A DNA stretch of 64,000 nucleotides from Lysinibacillus sp. FSL M8-0337. GTDB lineage: Bacteria; Bacillota; Bacilli; Bacillales_A; Planococcaceae. The notes beneath the pieces are model-generated. The model ran no database searches and was not told the origin of the DNA. It saw only the letters and a list, made by a program, of their open reading frames with translations. The stretch's first letter is position 1. Each line of letters opens with the position of its first letter. Where the stretch lies: contig NZ_CP151996.1 in NCBI RefSeq assembly GCF_038593855.1, forward strand, positions 2,356,001 to 2,420,000, given 5' to 3'. Of the stretch, positions 35,908 to 44,894 are shown one piece after another. A program made the translations under genes and the position numbers.

Positions 35908-36579
35908 TTATTGATTCATTAAAGATAGACCTAACCAATATAAAGCTTCTTTCTTTTGCTTATAATAATTGGATCTTCCTATGTGTAGTTCTGAATAGAT
36001 AAAATCATCAATGGGGAAGCGGCCATTTGATTCTAGTTGTAAATATTTCTTTCGAATAATCTCTTGATGTAATGCAGGTAACACTTGTAATCTTGAGTGA
36101 AAGAAATCAAGTTTTGCTTTATTAATCGATTTTTCTTCTGATTCCTTTGAGTCCATATAAGTATTTGTATACGCACGTAAATGCATCTCATAATACTTTT
36201 CAATCCATACCTTCATTACATAGTCAATAACAGCTTCACGGTCCTCCATTGAAATAGAACTGATTTCATTTGCACTTCGATTTAATTCTTTTCCTGAATA
36301 ATTATTAACGGTCATAAATTTTTGATAGTCTAACTTTGTAAGTTTGTTTTTTTCCATATAATTAAAAATGGAAGCCAACTGCTCAAATACATCAGATGAA
36401 ATAAATTCCTCCTTCACTCTTTCATTTTTGTTACTATCCATATCCACTTTAACGGTGTAAGGGACGTTATTTACACAAAGCATTCCATTATAATAGGTTT
36501 TATAAATCACCATCTCAACTAACTTTGTTGAGTTAGTTTCCGTCTGTTTTCCTTTCATTTTTTTAAATTGCATCCCCAA
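35908..36579 (-). CDS. ArpU-like transcriptional regulator
   Basis: 223 residues. The C-terminus (about 155-220) contains LPALHQEIIRKKYL followed by DDFIYSELHIGRSNYYKQKKEALYWLGL, the sigma-region-4-like helix-turn-helix of ArpU-type phage late regulators. The N-terminal 100 residues are unrecognised. The TTG at 36579 has GGAG nine bases upstream; an ATG two codons later (36573) is the alternative. It lies just upstream of the pilin-like genes and may activate them. Confidence 0.65.
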   Translation of the reverse strand: MGMQFKKMKGKQTETNSTKLVEMVIYKTYYNGMLCVNNVPYTVKVDMDSNKNERVKEEFISSDVFEQLASIFNYMEKNKLTKLDYQKFMTVNNYSGKELNRSANEISSISMEDREAVIDYVMKVWIEKYYEMHLRAYTNTYMDSKESEEKSINKAKLDFFHSRLQVLPALHQEIIRKKYLQLESNGRFPIDDFIYSELHIGRSNYYKQKKEALYWLGLSLMNQ

Positions 36580-36610
36580 TTACTATCACTCCGTTTCCTT
36601 TATCTCTTAA

Positions 36611-37342
36611 TCATTTGGCATTTACTAAATTCGCCTTTTCCCTTAGAAACTCGCCATCTTCGATAAAATAAAATAAGTTTTGAATCTGGTCGACATCATT
36701 GTATATATCTTCATCTAATGCAATTCGAATTTTCAGTTTGGATAAATGCCATTTTAATGGCTCCAAATGACGTAGTGATTCAGTCAAAATTATTACACGC
36801 TCATCGAAATGTTCATTCCATTTGAAAAACATACTCAAATCATTTGTCTCATCTCGCACAACATAGACATAAAATAATCTATCGTTTAAGGTAACTGCCC
36901 CTGTAAACGGTTTTGGGGCTGGCTGAACGAGGACAGTAGCTGACTTACGAAATTGTTTATATAACTGGAAAAACAGAATGCATTTTAAAACATCTTCTAT
37001 TCTAAGTGAAATCCAATAGTTCAACTGATAGCTTTCTTCTATCCCAGCCATAACTGCGCCATTTACGCCAAGAGTATAGATTGGAATCACTTGATGATTT
37101 ACCTTTAGTTCATGCCTAATAATTTTCTGTTCGATTACCATACTTTTCAGTCTTTTTTTATCAAGGGAAAACAATTTTTGTAGTTGCTGCCCACTGATGA
37201 CACCTACAGCAGCTAATGCTTTTAAAGCTAGTAACTCTTTTGGCGATTCTCCATTAAAATATTCCATTCTTTTAAAATTCGAAGGTAATCTAGTCCAGTA
37301 TAAAGACCAATTCCGTGATACTGAGAATGGACTTTCAGCCAT
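36611..37342 (-). CDS. Putative winged-helix protein (243 aa)
   Basis: From ATG 37342 (MAESPFSV) with AAAGGAGTG upstream; a frame extension to 37363 has none. Residues 35-90 (LLALKALAAVGVISGQQLQKLF, then KKRLKSMVIEQKII) resemble the winged-helix start of replication-relaxation proteins, and the remainder shows strands and helices without catalytic motif. It may be a distant relative of the 378-aa Replic_Relax protein at 42776. Low confidence in function. Confidence 0.5.
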   Translation of the reverse strand: MAESPFSVSRNWSLYWTRLPSNFKRMEYFNGESPKELLALKALAAVGVISGQQLQKLFSLDKKRLKSMVIEQKIIRHELKVNHQVIPIYTLGVNGAVMAGIEESYQLNYWISLRIEDVLKCILFFQLYKQFRKSATVLVQPAPKPFTGAVTLNDRLFYVYVVRDETNDLSMFFKWNEHFDERVIILTESLRHLEPLKWHLSKLKIRIALDEDIYNDVDQIQNLFYFIEDGEFLREKANLVNAK

Positions 37343-37377
37343 ATAGATATACACTCCTTTCAACTAATTTAAGAAAA

Positions 37378-37412
37378 TAAAAAGGGAGTACATTTTTATG
37401 TAACCCCCTTTG
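37378..37412 (-). terminator. Probable terminator after the S1-repeat gene
   Basis: Imperfect stem AAAGGGAGTACAT (37381-37393) with ATGTAACCCCCTTT (37398-37411), directly after the stop of the S1-repeat gene. The minus-strand tail is not a clean T run, so termination may be partial. Confidence 0.6.
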
Positions 37413-37418
37413 TCCGCT

Positions 37419-38255
37419 TCAGTTTTTAATAATACGGACAATTCTGCATCGGATTTGCTGATTTTCTTCATCGATGCTATTAATTCGAATGAGTACTTTA
37501 TCCCCTTTGTTCACATGTTGGAATTTCAAGTGACTTGCTAACGAATCCACACCGTCTTCTAGATTGACGAAAATACCAAAATCACGCACACCTGAAACTT
37601 TCCCCACATACTCACCATTTCGTTTGTATCGATCTTTGGCTGTTTCCCATGGATTCTTTTGTAATGCTTTAGCGCTGACAGTGACTTTTAGATTTTCTTC
37701 ATCAATCTCCATGACTTTGACTTTTAAATGATCACCTACTTTGACATACTCTGTTAAATCATCAATCCATCCATACCTCATTTCTGTTAAAGGAATACGA
37801 ACCTCAATCCCTCCAATATCAGCACGCACTAAAGTTGGGCTAACATTGCGTACTACGGCAAGTATTTCATCATTTACGTTAATTCTTCGGAGCGTGATAG
37901 CGGCCATTTCTTTTAATGCATCTATACGTGAAGCCATAAAAATCCGTTTATCATCTTCCTCCACATACTCCAATACTTTAAAAACGGATGGTTTACCTGT
38001 CATAGCTCGTAATTGGCGGAGGTTTTCTACCCCTGTAAATTCAATTGGAATATAGCCTCGAATATGCCCTACGCATACAACTGCACATTCTTTCCCTCCT
38101 ACTTGTTCAATCCCTGTAATATCTGCCTGTAATACTTTATCGTTTTGTTTGGCACTGACAACTGTTTTCCAATCCTTGTCATAGCCTTCTTCCTTTTGCA
38201 TTTTAGAAGGATCAAAGCCTTCAATTAATACACTGTTTAATTCTTCAATAGCCAT
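37419..38255 (-). CDS. S1-repeat RNA-binding protein
   Basis: 278 residues with three S1-like OB repeats at about 25-100, 110-190 and 195-275. The last is canonical: GEYVGKVSGVRDFGIFVNLEDGVDSL followed by VNKGDKVLIRINSIDEE. A plain GGAGAGAAAATAT ribosome site precedes ATG 38255. The composition resembles ribosomal protein S1 homologues, but a dedicated copy in a conjugation/pilus operon is unusual; it may bind element mRNAs or single-stranded DNA. Confidence 0.85.
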   Translation of the reverse strand: MAIEELNSVLIEGFDPSKMQKEEGYDKDWKTVVSAKQNDKVLQADITGIEQVGGKECAVVCVGHIRGYIPIEFTGVENLRQLRAMTGKPSVFKVLEYVEEDDKRIFMASRIDALKEMAAITLRRINVNDEILAVVRNVSPTLVRADIGGIEVRIPLTEMRYGWIDDLTEYVKVGDHLKVKVMEIDEENLKVTVSAKALQKNPWETAKDRYKRNGEYVGKVSGVRDFGIFVNLEDGVDSLASHLKFQHVNKGDKVLIRINSIDEENQQIRCRIVRIIKN

Positions 38256-38519
38256 ATATTTTCTCTCCTTTTTTAATTATTTCTTCTTTTCCTAACTCAG
38301 TATTAAGCAAGCTATAAACATTACATATAATAGTGTTTAATGCATTCACCATCCCACCTTTTAATTTGATGTAAATAACATATAATTTCCGTCAAAAATC
38401 ACTCCCTTCAAAGAAATGAGAATCATTCAAAATGAATAAATACTTTTTTAAAAAAGCAATTTTATACACATAACGAGTAACTTATTGACAAAAAAAATCA
38501 GCCTTTTCTTTCCTTATGT

Positions 38520-40304
38520 TTAGTCCCAAAAATTATCTTTTGAGTTTAAATTAATTTCTTGATTGGATTCTGGATATTTTATTTTTTCTTGTGACCCTTT
38601 ATTAATTGATTTATTTTGATTTTTTTCATACAGCTTCTTGATTTCTGTTTGTAAAAATCCTTCTTTGCCATCTAACTGCTTGCTTTGTTCTTTTGTTAAT
38701 ACACTAGTGAGATTGTCTTTCCTTATTTCAGTTGCTATACATTTCCCATCGCCACCATTCATCTGTGTGGATACATTAGTTTTAAATGGACGATTATTTA
38801 CGTTCAAAGGATCTTGACCAGATTTTTGATTCATTAAATTGTTGCTTTCAATGCTTTGCACATTCAAATTTTGCGTATGGATGCTTTCTTCTTGTTTATC
38901 AACACAACTCGTTTCCTTTTTTCTTCTTTTCCTTCCGTCTATTAGCATACTTAATATAGGTATACTACTCAGAAGCGGTCCCATTTTCAAAGTAGTTTTA
39001 TCGTTCCTTTGCTCCCATTCTCTTTCTTCTTTCCAATCTCTACGTACAAATTGTCCTTTTGCAATTGCCGGTTTTTGTGGATGTCCATCCTGTAACAATT
39101 TGTGAACAAAATGAAATCGAGGTAAACCATCCATTAAGTCCGTTGCATCGAAGCGGTATTCTTCAATTTCTGTATCTCGATAAGAATCTGGGAAAAGATT
39201 TGGCAATAGTATGCTATTTTTATAAGTGCTTTGTCTCATCAAGATTTTATCTTTACCAAATTCCTCTGCAAAATCCTTCGCATCTTCGCTCTTAATGCCT
39301 CCAAACACTACTAAATTGCGACATCCTCCAAGGATTGCTCGTTTCATTGCTTTTGCACTGATTTTCCCGGATTCTAATTCTAATTGACCTAAAGACTGTG
39401 TCGCAAATATACCCGCTACGCGATATTCAGCAGCTAAGTTTAAAAATATCTCAACATCTGGGTTTATATACCGCGAATATTCATCTACGATTAAAAAATG
39501 AGGAATGCGAGTAAATTCCGTTCCTGGCCGTCTAAAGGCACCGTTTTGTAAATGCATAATTAAAAACTGACCAAATGCATCTCCAGAGGTACGCAACATA
39601 CCCAGAGCCGTATTAACAGCTAAGACCCCACCTTTTGCATAATGTTCATCGATATTGAAACTACTCTTACCTGTCATGATTTGACGCAGGGCATCATTCG
39701 ATACAACATTTTCTAGTTGTGCTCTTAATCCAATGACAAATTGACGATATTTATCTTTCATGCTTCCTAGTAGCTCTGATTCAAAGAAATGCACTAAATC
39801 CGTCATACCATCCCGAGCCTTTAATTCAGCCACTTTCGCAGCAAGGACACGTTCATCGCGTAACGTATTCATGACATCGACAATATCAATGTTATCCCCG
39901 TGTAGCTCTTTTAATAGTTTCGTAACGTTGCGTGCTGATAATTCTTGCACCGTTGCAAAAAAGGCATCCTGCTTACCGAATAGTCCCTTTAGTACAATAA
40001 CGGTAGCTTCAGCAACAGCGTTGATTTCACCTTCCATCGGGTTAAACTGTGCCGTATTTGACATCATAGGATCAATATGCGTACATGGAATCCCCATTTC
40101 AAAACACATTTCATTTACCATTGCTGCTACATCACCTTTTGGTTCGATAACAGATAACCCGAGTGGAACACCTTTAGCCTTTAGCACTAATAATTGATAG
40201 ATTAAGGGTTTTAATATGGTAGCCGTTTTTCCACATCGAGTAGGTCCAACAACTAACATATGGGTAAACATGTCACTCCCACCCCATCTAACAGGTATGC
40301 TCAA
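38520..40304 (-). CDS. VirD4/TraG-family coupling ATPase lacking membrane segments
   Basis: 594 residues. Walker A LVVGPTRCGKTATILKP at about residue 18-33, VIEPKGDVAAMV near 62, Walker B FLIVDEYSRYINPD near 268 and FATQSLGQLE near 300, typical of the TraG/VirD4 coupling family that brings the relaxosome to the channel. The usual two N-terminal membrane helices are absent; the 117-aa membrane protein encoded 28 bases upstream may supply them in trans. Residues 430-594 are a polar low-complexity tail. Confidence 0.9.
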   Translation of the reverse strand: MSIPVRWGGSDMFTHMLVVGPTRCGKTATILKPLIYQLLVLKAKGVPLGLSVIEPKGDVAAMVNEMCFEMGIPCTHIDPMMSNTAQFNPMEGEINAVAEATVIVLKGLFGKQDAFFATVQELSARNVTKLLKELHGDNIDIVDVMNTLRDERVLAAKVAELKARDGMTDLVHFFESELLGSMKDKYRQFVIGLRAQLENVVSNDALRQIMTGKSSFNIDEHYAKGGVLAVNTALGMLRTSGDAFGQFLIMHLQNGAFRRPGTEFTRIPHFLIVDEYSRYINPDVEIFLNLAAEYRVAGIFATQSLGQLELESGKISAKAMKRAILGGCRNLVVFGGIKSEDAKDFAEEFGKDKILMRQSTYKNSILLPNLFPDSYRDTEIEEYRFDATDLMDGLPRFHFVHKLLQDGHPQKPAIAKGQFVRRDWKEEREWEQRNDKTTLKMGPLLSSIPILSMLIDGRKRRKKETSCVDKQEESIHTQNLNVQSIESNNLMNQKSGQDPLNVNNRPFKTNVSTQMNGGDGKCIATEIRKDNLTSVLTKEQSKQLDGKEGFLQTEIKKLYEKNQNKSINKGSQEKIKYPESNQEINLNSKDNFWD

Positions 40305-40332
40305 ATAAAAATCACTCCTTTAGAAATAAATT

Positions 40333-40686
40333 CTATTTTCTTAATTTTTCTGGAGACGTCTTTTCTTCATCATCTGCACCTGTATCATTTATGGCTTTAT
40401 TAGTAGGAATCTGTAGTCTCTCTTTATACCAAATCGGTAATTTTCCTTTAGGTAAACAAATGAAAACAGTTATAACAGCGCTGACTAGACTAATCAATAC
40501 TGAAATTATCACATCCAAAAGAGAAGATTGTGCAACTGGCATGACAAAAAACTGCATGATTGTAAATGAACCTGCAATTACTTTATAAAACAACATGTTA
40601 TGACCATTTGGATTATCCTTTTTTAGCTCGACAATACTTAATCCCCAAATCGACAAAACTAAGAGAAGCGGACCAATATACATCAT
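40333..40686 (-). CDS. Membrane protein, possible anchor for the coupling ATPase (117 aa)
   Basis: Hydrophobic segments near residues 2-18, 33-53 and 57-78, then a polar tail of about 40 residues. It lies immediately upstream of the coupling ATPase gene. By position it may replace the missing N-terminal membrane region of that protein; this is inference. Confidence 0.6.
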   Translation of the reverse strand: MMYIGPLLLVLSIWGLSIVELKKDNPNGHNMLFYKVIAGSFTIMQFFVMPVAQSSLLDVIISVLISLVSAVITVFICLPKGKLPIWYKERLQIPTNKAINDTGADDEEKTSPEKLRK

Positions 40687-40719
40687 AAATTCTCTATTTC
40701 CTCCCTTCCTTATTTCTTC

Positions 40720-40872
40720 TCACAATTTCCATAGCCAGATAATTGGTTCAATTGATAGTATCCATGCCATCCATTTCTCTTGTTTAAGAAAAAGAAGATA
40801 GCCAGTGCTAATCCATAATAAGAAGAGGCCAAATAAAACCATTCCTAACTTTTTTGTTTGGCCGATTCTCAC
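40720..40872 (-). CDS. Small membrane protein (50 aa)
   Basis: A GTG at 40872 preceded by AAGGAGAGAGAACT opens 50 codons: a basic start (VRIGQTKK), one membrane helix (residues 9-28), and a Trp-rich amphipathic end (EKWMAWILSIEPIIWLWKL). Adjacent to the coupling ATPase pair and probably co-transcribed. Function unknown. Confidence 0.55.
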   Translation of the reverse strand: MRIGQTKKLGMVLFGLFLLWISTGYLLFLKQEKWMAWILSIEPIIWLWKL

Positions 40873-41060
40873 AGTTCTCTCTCCTTTCGTTAGTTTCTTA
40901 ACTCTGTATTCTCATAGTTTTGAAGCGGGCTTTCTAGCGAATTCTAAGGTTCAGCTTGTATTTCAGATTCTTCAACCTCTGTGATTGGCGCTTCTTCTTG
41001 ACGATCAGCTTGATTGAAAAATTTAAAATAAATGAATGTACCCAACACGAAAAAAAAAGA

Positions 41061-41101
41061 ACAAAAAAAGAACAGTTTTCATAAATAATAAACTGTTCTT
41101 T
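41061..41101 (-). terminator. Terminator after the 166-aa membrane protein gene
   Basis: Stem AAAGAACAGTTT (41067-41078) with 41090-41101, 12 bp, then T7 on the minus strand. Between it and 40873 a short frame without ribosome site encodes VLGTFIYFKFFNQADRQEE and an acidic end; it looks like a remnant or chance frame. Confidence 0.85.
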
Positions 41102-41143
41102 ACTCTTTTATTGTAAAAACATAACCTACTATATACATTGTTT

Positions 41144-41644
41144 TTATTTATTATCATCACTTTCCTCCGCTTCACCTAGAACTATATAAATTTCATTTAG
41201 TTTCTTCTGATTTTTTCGTCTCTTCCATTTTTCTATAACGGTTTCATTTGGTTGTTCTTTTATCCGTTGGTTACCTCGCTTTTTTTTATACGATATTTCC
41301 GCTCTCATCACAACATAGTTTAAATAAAGTGTAAGAACCAAAAGTATTACCATCGCTAGTTTCATTAGAAACGTAGCACTAATCAATTTATCAAATGTCC
41401 AATTGTAATAAATAAAGCTTGATATCACTAATACCCCGTATATTGTTGTAGTTACTGTGACTAATCGATCTATCTTCCGCTTCTTCTCTTGGGTTAGATA
41501 CCGAATAATTATATGAACTATCAATGTACCAATCCCTAATACTATAAACCATACGGGTGTGGGAATAAAATTACCTTCCCACATTAGCACGATTCCATAG
41601 GCACTTGCTCCAAAACTGATTAATGCTACTATTATTTGTGACAT
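41144..41644 (-). CDS. Four-helix membrane protein with basic tail (166 aa)
   Basis: Hydrophobic segments at about residues 3-22, 30-48, 65-83 and 90-112, then a basic tail rich in Lys/Arg. First gene in the minus direction after the 41.9 kb divergence, ending in its own terminator. Could be part of the transfer apparatus. No family recognised. Confidence 0.55.
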   Translation of the reverse strand: MSQIIVALISFGASAYGIVLMWEGNFIPTPVWFIVLGIGTLIVHIIIRYLTQEKKRKIDRLVTVTTTIYGVLVISSFIYYNWTFDKLISATFLMKLAMVILLVLTLYLNYVVMRAEISYKKKRGNQRIKEQPNETVIEKWKRRKNQKKLNEIYIVLGEAEESDDNK

Positions 41645-41953
41645 TTAATCATCCCCATACACCTCCGATTGATAACGTATTGAAACACCTTTGTCTCTCA
41701 AAGCGGATTCCACCCGTAAATGTGAAACTAAAGAACTTAATCATATTATGTTATTTCATACCGGCTTGAACTTATACGACTAAAGCTTCTTATTCATTTG
41801 ACAAACCCAAAGAGTAAAACACAATATATAAAACTCAAATACAAATTCAATGACTAAAAATAAACTGAAATGCAAATTCAATATTTACACTTTTTCTATT
41901 TTTTGCTATATTAATTATTAGTTTTACTCAATTAAATCCTAGGAGGCTTATTT
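41645..41953. promoter_or_regulatory. Divergent intergenic region
   Basis: 309 bases between divergent genes. The plus-strand promoter lies at 41884-41912. A 31-codon minus-strand frame (41649-41744) has no ribosome site and is not accepted. Confidence 0.45.
41884..41912 (+). promoter_or_regulatory. Sigma-A promoter of the 177-aa gene
   Basis: TTTACA (41884-41889), 17-base spacer, TATATT (41907-41912), 41 bases before the ATG at 41954 with AGGAGG in between. Confidence 0.7.
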
Positions 41954-42487
41954 ATGGCAATCTATAAAGCAACTCTAAAATTTGCAACACCAAATCAAGC
42001 AGGTCAAAGTTTAGATTTTGAATCTGCTTCAGTTTTAAAAGAAATTCACACATATTTTAAAGATCATAACGAGAAACAATCAAAGACTTTAAAGATTCTT
42101 GAAGTTAAAGAACATTCTTTGACAGTAATAATGAGTGCAGGTAATGTCTATGGAGATGGTCGTGATTTTACAGCGCTAAGTAACATTTTAAGAAACAATG
42201 GTTGGTTAAAATTCAGTAGCACCAATAATTTATTAACTGCATCTTCCTTCGAAAAAGTTGAGGATGTTGATTTTAGTAAACGTCCTTTGCTTCCTAAAGA
42301 ATACAACTATATTTGGACACAAGATTTTAATAAACTTATTACAGACCAACATGCAATAGACTTATTAAAATCATTATTTATCTTAGCAGCAGAAGATCAA
42401 CAATATTTGACTTCAAAAGCATCAAAACAAAAATATGAAAATTGTCTATATCGTGTTAAAGAAGCTTTATTTGATGCATTTCATTAA
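41954..42487 (+). CDS. Hypothetical 177-aa protein, single-gene plus-strand unit
   Basis: A soluble protein with own promoter, AGGAGG ribosome site and downstream terminator, so a monocistronic unit opposite to its surroundings. Residues 1-85 form alternating strands and helices (MAIYKATLKFATPNQAG, KILEVKEHSLTVIMSAGNVYG); the C-terminal third is helical. I do not recognise it. Regulated separately from the conjugation genes, it may be a regulator or a cargo gene. Confidence 0.65.
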   Translation: MAIYKATLKFATPNQAGQSLDFESASVLKEIHTYFKDHNEKQSKTLKILEVKEHSLTVIMSAGNVYGDGRDFTALSNILRNNGWLKFSSTNNLLTASSFEKVEDVDFSKRPLLPKEYNYIWTQDFNKLITDQHAIDLLKSLFILAAEDQQYLTSKASKQKYENCLYRVKEALFDAFH

Positions 42488-42573
42488 GGAAGCTGTTGGA
42501 TTTTCGTAGAATCAAAGAGATCAAAATAATATTATTTTTGCAACACCAGAAACCATTAAATCATATTAAACTC

Positions 42574-42611
42574 CAAGAGCTGATTAAATTATTTAATCAA
42601 CTCTTATTTTT
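42574..42611 (+). terminator. Terminator of the 177-aa gene
   Basis: AAGAGCTGATTAAA pairs with TTTAATCAACTCTT with a 3-base loop, followed by ATTTTTT-like sequence on the plus strand. Confidence 0.8.
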
Positions 42612-42706
42612 TCCTAATTTTCAATTCCCCTTTCAAATCTTTTCAGCATCACAGCCGCTCAGCATTCGAAAATATTCATTAAAGCTTTGCACAGACACTA
42701 TTAGTT

Positions 42707-42746
42707 CAAATAAAAGTAGTCTATGAAATTAGACTACTTTTATTTG
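42707..42746 (-). terminator. Terminator after the replication-relaxation gene
   Basis: A perfect 17-bp inverted repeat (42707-42723 with 42730-42746) around a 6-base loop, 30 bases past the stop of the minus-strand gene. The T content of the arm allows either direction. Confidence 0.75.
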
Positions 42747-42775
42747 ATGATTTGTTTTATCTTGAGTACAAATAA

Positions 42776-43912
42776 TCAAATGATATCACCTCGATCTAAC
42801 GCCCTTCTTCTTAGTGATTGAAGCTGTTTTAAAAATTGAATGATCTCTTTCCCTACTACTAAATATTCGATATGATGATAATTTCTTAATACTTCTTCAT
42901 GTAGTCCCTTCATTGTATGAATGACATAGACTAACACCTTCCTTCCATCTTTTTTATATTCTTCTTTTTTATATTGCTGCAGCTCAAACACTTTCTTTAA
43001 ATCGTTATCCACTAAGTTAACAAAATATTTTTCTTCCCCTTTATGCGTAACAAGACAATCCAATCCGGGATACTTTGGATTTATCTCTGTTTTTTCAAAA
43101 CGTCTTTTGAAGGACATTTCGTTTTCAGGAATTGCACATGCAAATCTCAATAAATCCTCTTCCATTTCTAGCTGCCTTAAATAATATTTGCCAAAAGTAT
43201 AAGGGAATATTTTCAAACTTCTTACTCTGGCGATGAGCTCCTTATTATCTTCACGAGTGAATGTTTGAACTATGTCGGTAAATCCCTGTTCTCCTTTTTT
43301 GAAAATCATGTAATCGACAAGAGCTGTGCTATGCTCATATATACTCGTGTAGTTTTTTATTTCCCTTATCATCTTCTCTAAATTTTTTTCACTAACACTG
43401 TGCATGTACGTATAGATTCCATACTCTTTACTGCCTGTATAAATGTTTTGCAGCGTGCCTTGTATGTTGTCACTTCGATTCATATGGAAGCGGGATTTTA
43501 TCTCTCGACTATCGCTTAGCACCCATCCATACGGCTCTAGGTCAATCATTAAATCATTAGTAGCTAATAAAAATGGGACTAGGTTTTCTGCCACTTCTAA
43601 CTGGTGTATTTTCTTTTCCGCTTGCAAGCCTTTCGTTCTTAGCAAAGCGAGTCCTTCCCTCGTAATGCGATGATACTTCCCTTGACTCCTCTGACCTGAT
43701 CTATATCTGATGATTGGGTGACTGCTAATAAAGCCACTTATTCTTAATAGGCGAAGTTTCCGATACGTATATGCTTTAGTCATTCCATATCTTTTTTGGA
43801 TTTGATCCGTACTCATTGCGCGGTACTCATATAACCCCACCAAAATATCAACGTCTAGTGGTTGAATTTTTTTAATCCCTGCCTTATTAGAACGTTCTGC
43901 CTGTTCCAACAA
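42776..43912 (-). CDS. Replication-relaxation family protein
   Basis: 378 residues. Residues 18-95 form a winged helix: LDVDILVGLYEYRAMSTDQIQKRYG, RKLRLLRISGFISS and GKYHRITREGLALL, as in PF13814 (Replic_Relax) proteins of Gram-positive plasmids and ICEs. The middle and C-terminus (110-378) hold a mixed alpha/beta domain ending in KVLVYVIHTMKGLHEEVL. Starts at TTG 43912 (or 43909) after GGAGGGGG. The iteron-like repeats directly upstream may be its targets. Biochemical role in this family is not well established. Confidence 0.75.
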   Translation of the reverse strand: MLEQAERSNKAGIKKIQPLDVDILVGLYEYRAMSTDQIQKRYGMTKAYTYRKLRLLRISGFISSHPIIRYRSGQRSQGKYHRITREGLALLRTKGLQAEKKIHQLEVAENLVPFLLATNDLMIDLEPYGWVLSDSREIKSRFHMNRSDNIQGTLQNIYTGSKEYGIYTYMHSVSEKNLEKMIREIKNYTSIYEHSTALVDYMIFKKGEQGFTDIVQTFTREDNKELIARVRSLKIFPYTFGKYYLRQLEMEEDLLRFACAIPENEMSFKRRFEKTEINPKYPGLDCLVTHKGEEKYFVNLVDNDLKKVFELQQYKKEEYKKDGRKVLVYVIHTMKGLHEEVLRNYHHIEYLVVGKEIIQFLKQLQSLRRRALDRGDII

Positions 43913-44045
43913 CCTCCCCCTCCTAACTAAACTTGATAAAAGAACCCATGTGCAAAAGAAGGCTGTTTCGTTACGTCATATACTCATGAAATCGTACATG
44001 ACTAACAAAACTATTGTCGATTTTGACTTTTTCCCATATACCAAT

Positions 44046-44221
44046 TTGTTTGTACAAAGATTGTTAAATGGGCTTTTCGCATATTAAAATGTGTATAATT
44101 TAATGAAAACTACCATGTACAAATTAAGGTATTTTTAATTGCTTTATTTTGTACATAGAAAGCTCTAAACGTTTATTTAAATTTCATGTACAAATTAATT
44201 GAAATACCATGTACAAATTAA
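44046..44221. repeat. Iteron-like repeats CATGTACAAATTAA
   Basis: Three exact 14-base copies in direct orientation at 44114-44127, 44185-44198 and 44208-44221, plus shorter related sites: TTTGTACAAAG at 44049-44059 and TTTTGTACAT (inverted) at 44147-44156. The core GTAC-centred TGTACA is palindromic. They lie between two minus-strand genes, upstream of the replication-relaxation gene. They are either operators of that gene or iterons of an origin. Confidence 0.7.
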
Positions 44222-44231
44222 GATAAATTAC

Positions 44232-44894
44232 TTAAAAAAACTCCCCTATTTCTTCTCTCATTTTTAGCTCAGATGTTACCTCTTTCGTTTCTTCATTGTC
44301 CATTTTTTCATTCACTTCCTTCCAACTAATCACATTTTCAAACTTGTCCCTGTTATGAAGTGTTAAATCATTTTTGTGTATGAAGAATTGCTGTAAGTAT
44401 TGCTCTTCTAGTAAATAGACATTTACATACGGTGCACACTCTTTATTGATAAAGCCTTCTTCTAAAATTGATAAATTTTTAAAGTTATCATCATCAATTA
44501 AACCCGTATGTCGAATTGCATCAATTAAATATTTTCTATTTCGATTGTCCAAGTCTCGAATAATGCCATTTTGGAATATGTGTTGAATAATAAGGACAGC
44601 TTTTTTAAAATGGAAATTTATTTCGGTAAATTCATACATACTTAATGTCACTTGATAGTAGTATTCACGTACAAGTGCAAGGTACTTCTTATCCGTTTCT
44701 TTATACAAAGGCATTGCTCCCTCATATCTAAACTGGAAAACTGGATATCCATCAATGATAAGGGGCTGGTAGAATTGGTGGGCATCATTGAAAATTATTT
44801 TGGAAGAATACATTTCATTATCTACCTTGTCCATTAACAGACTAACTCTCAACCATTCTAAGTGATGCAATGTATCCTCCATTACATGTTCCAT
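44232..44894 (-). CDS. Possible RusA-like protein (220 aa)
   Basis: Residues 105-160 contain RDLDNRNRKYLIDAIRHTGLIDDDN and a following strand CAPYVNVYLLE, resembling the D-x-D-N, then D-A, then D-D-x pattern of RusA Holliday-junction resolvases. The N-terminal half shows strands (FQFRYEGAMPLY) but is longer than RusA. The C-terminal 40 residues are acidic and may be disordered. A regulator or a degenerate relative is equally possible. Confidence 0.45.
   Translation of the reverse strand: MEHVMEDTLHHLEWLRVSLLMDKVDNEMYSSKIIFNDAHQFYQPLIIDGYPVFQFRYEGAMPLYKETDKKYLALVREYYYQVTLSMYEFTEINFHFKKAVLIIQHIFQNGIIRDLDNRNRKYLIDAIRHTGLIDDDNFKNLSILEEGFINKECAPYVNVYLLEEQYLQQFFIHKNDLTLHNRDKFENVISWKEVNEKMDNEETKEVTSELKMREEIGEFF

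Noticed and set aside
40900-41060. Short frame encoding VLGTFIYFKFFNQADRQEE and an acidic tail
   Set aside because: No start with ribosome site; it begins inside the T run of a terminator. A remnant or chance frame.
41649-41744. 31-codon minus-strand frame before the 166-aa membrane protein
   Set aside because: No ribosome site and too short to support.
44114-44221. The 14-base direct repeats as a CRISPR array
   Set aside because: Repeats are too short, spacers unequal (57 and 9 bases) and no cas genes are present; iteron or operator reading is better.
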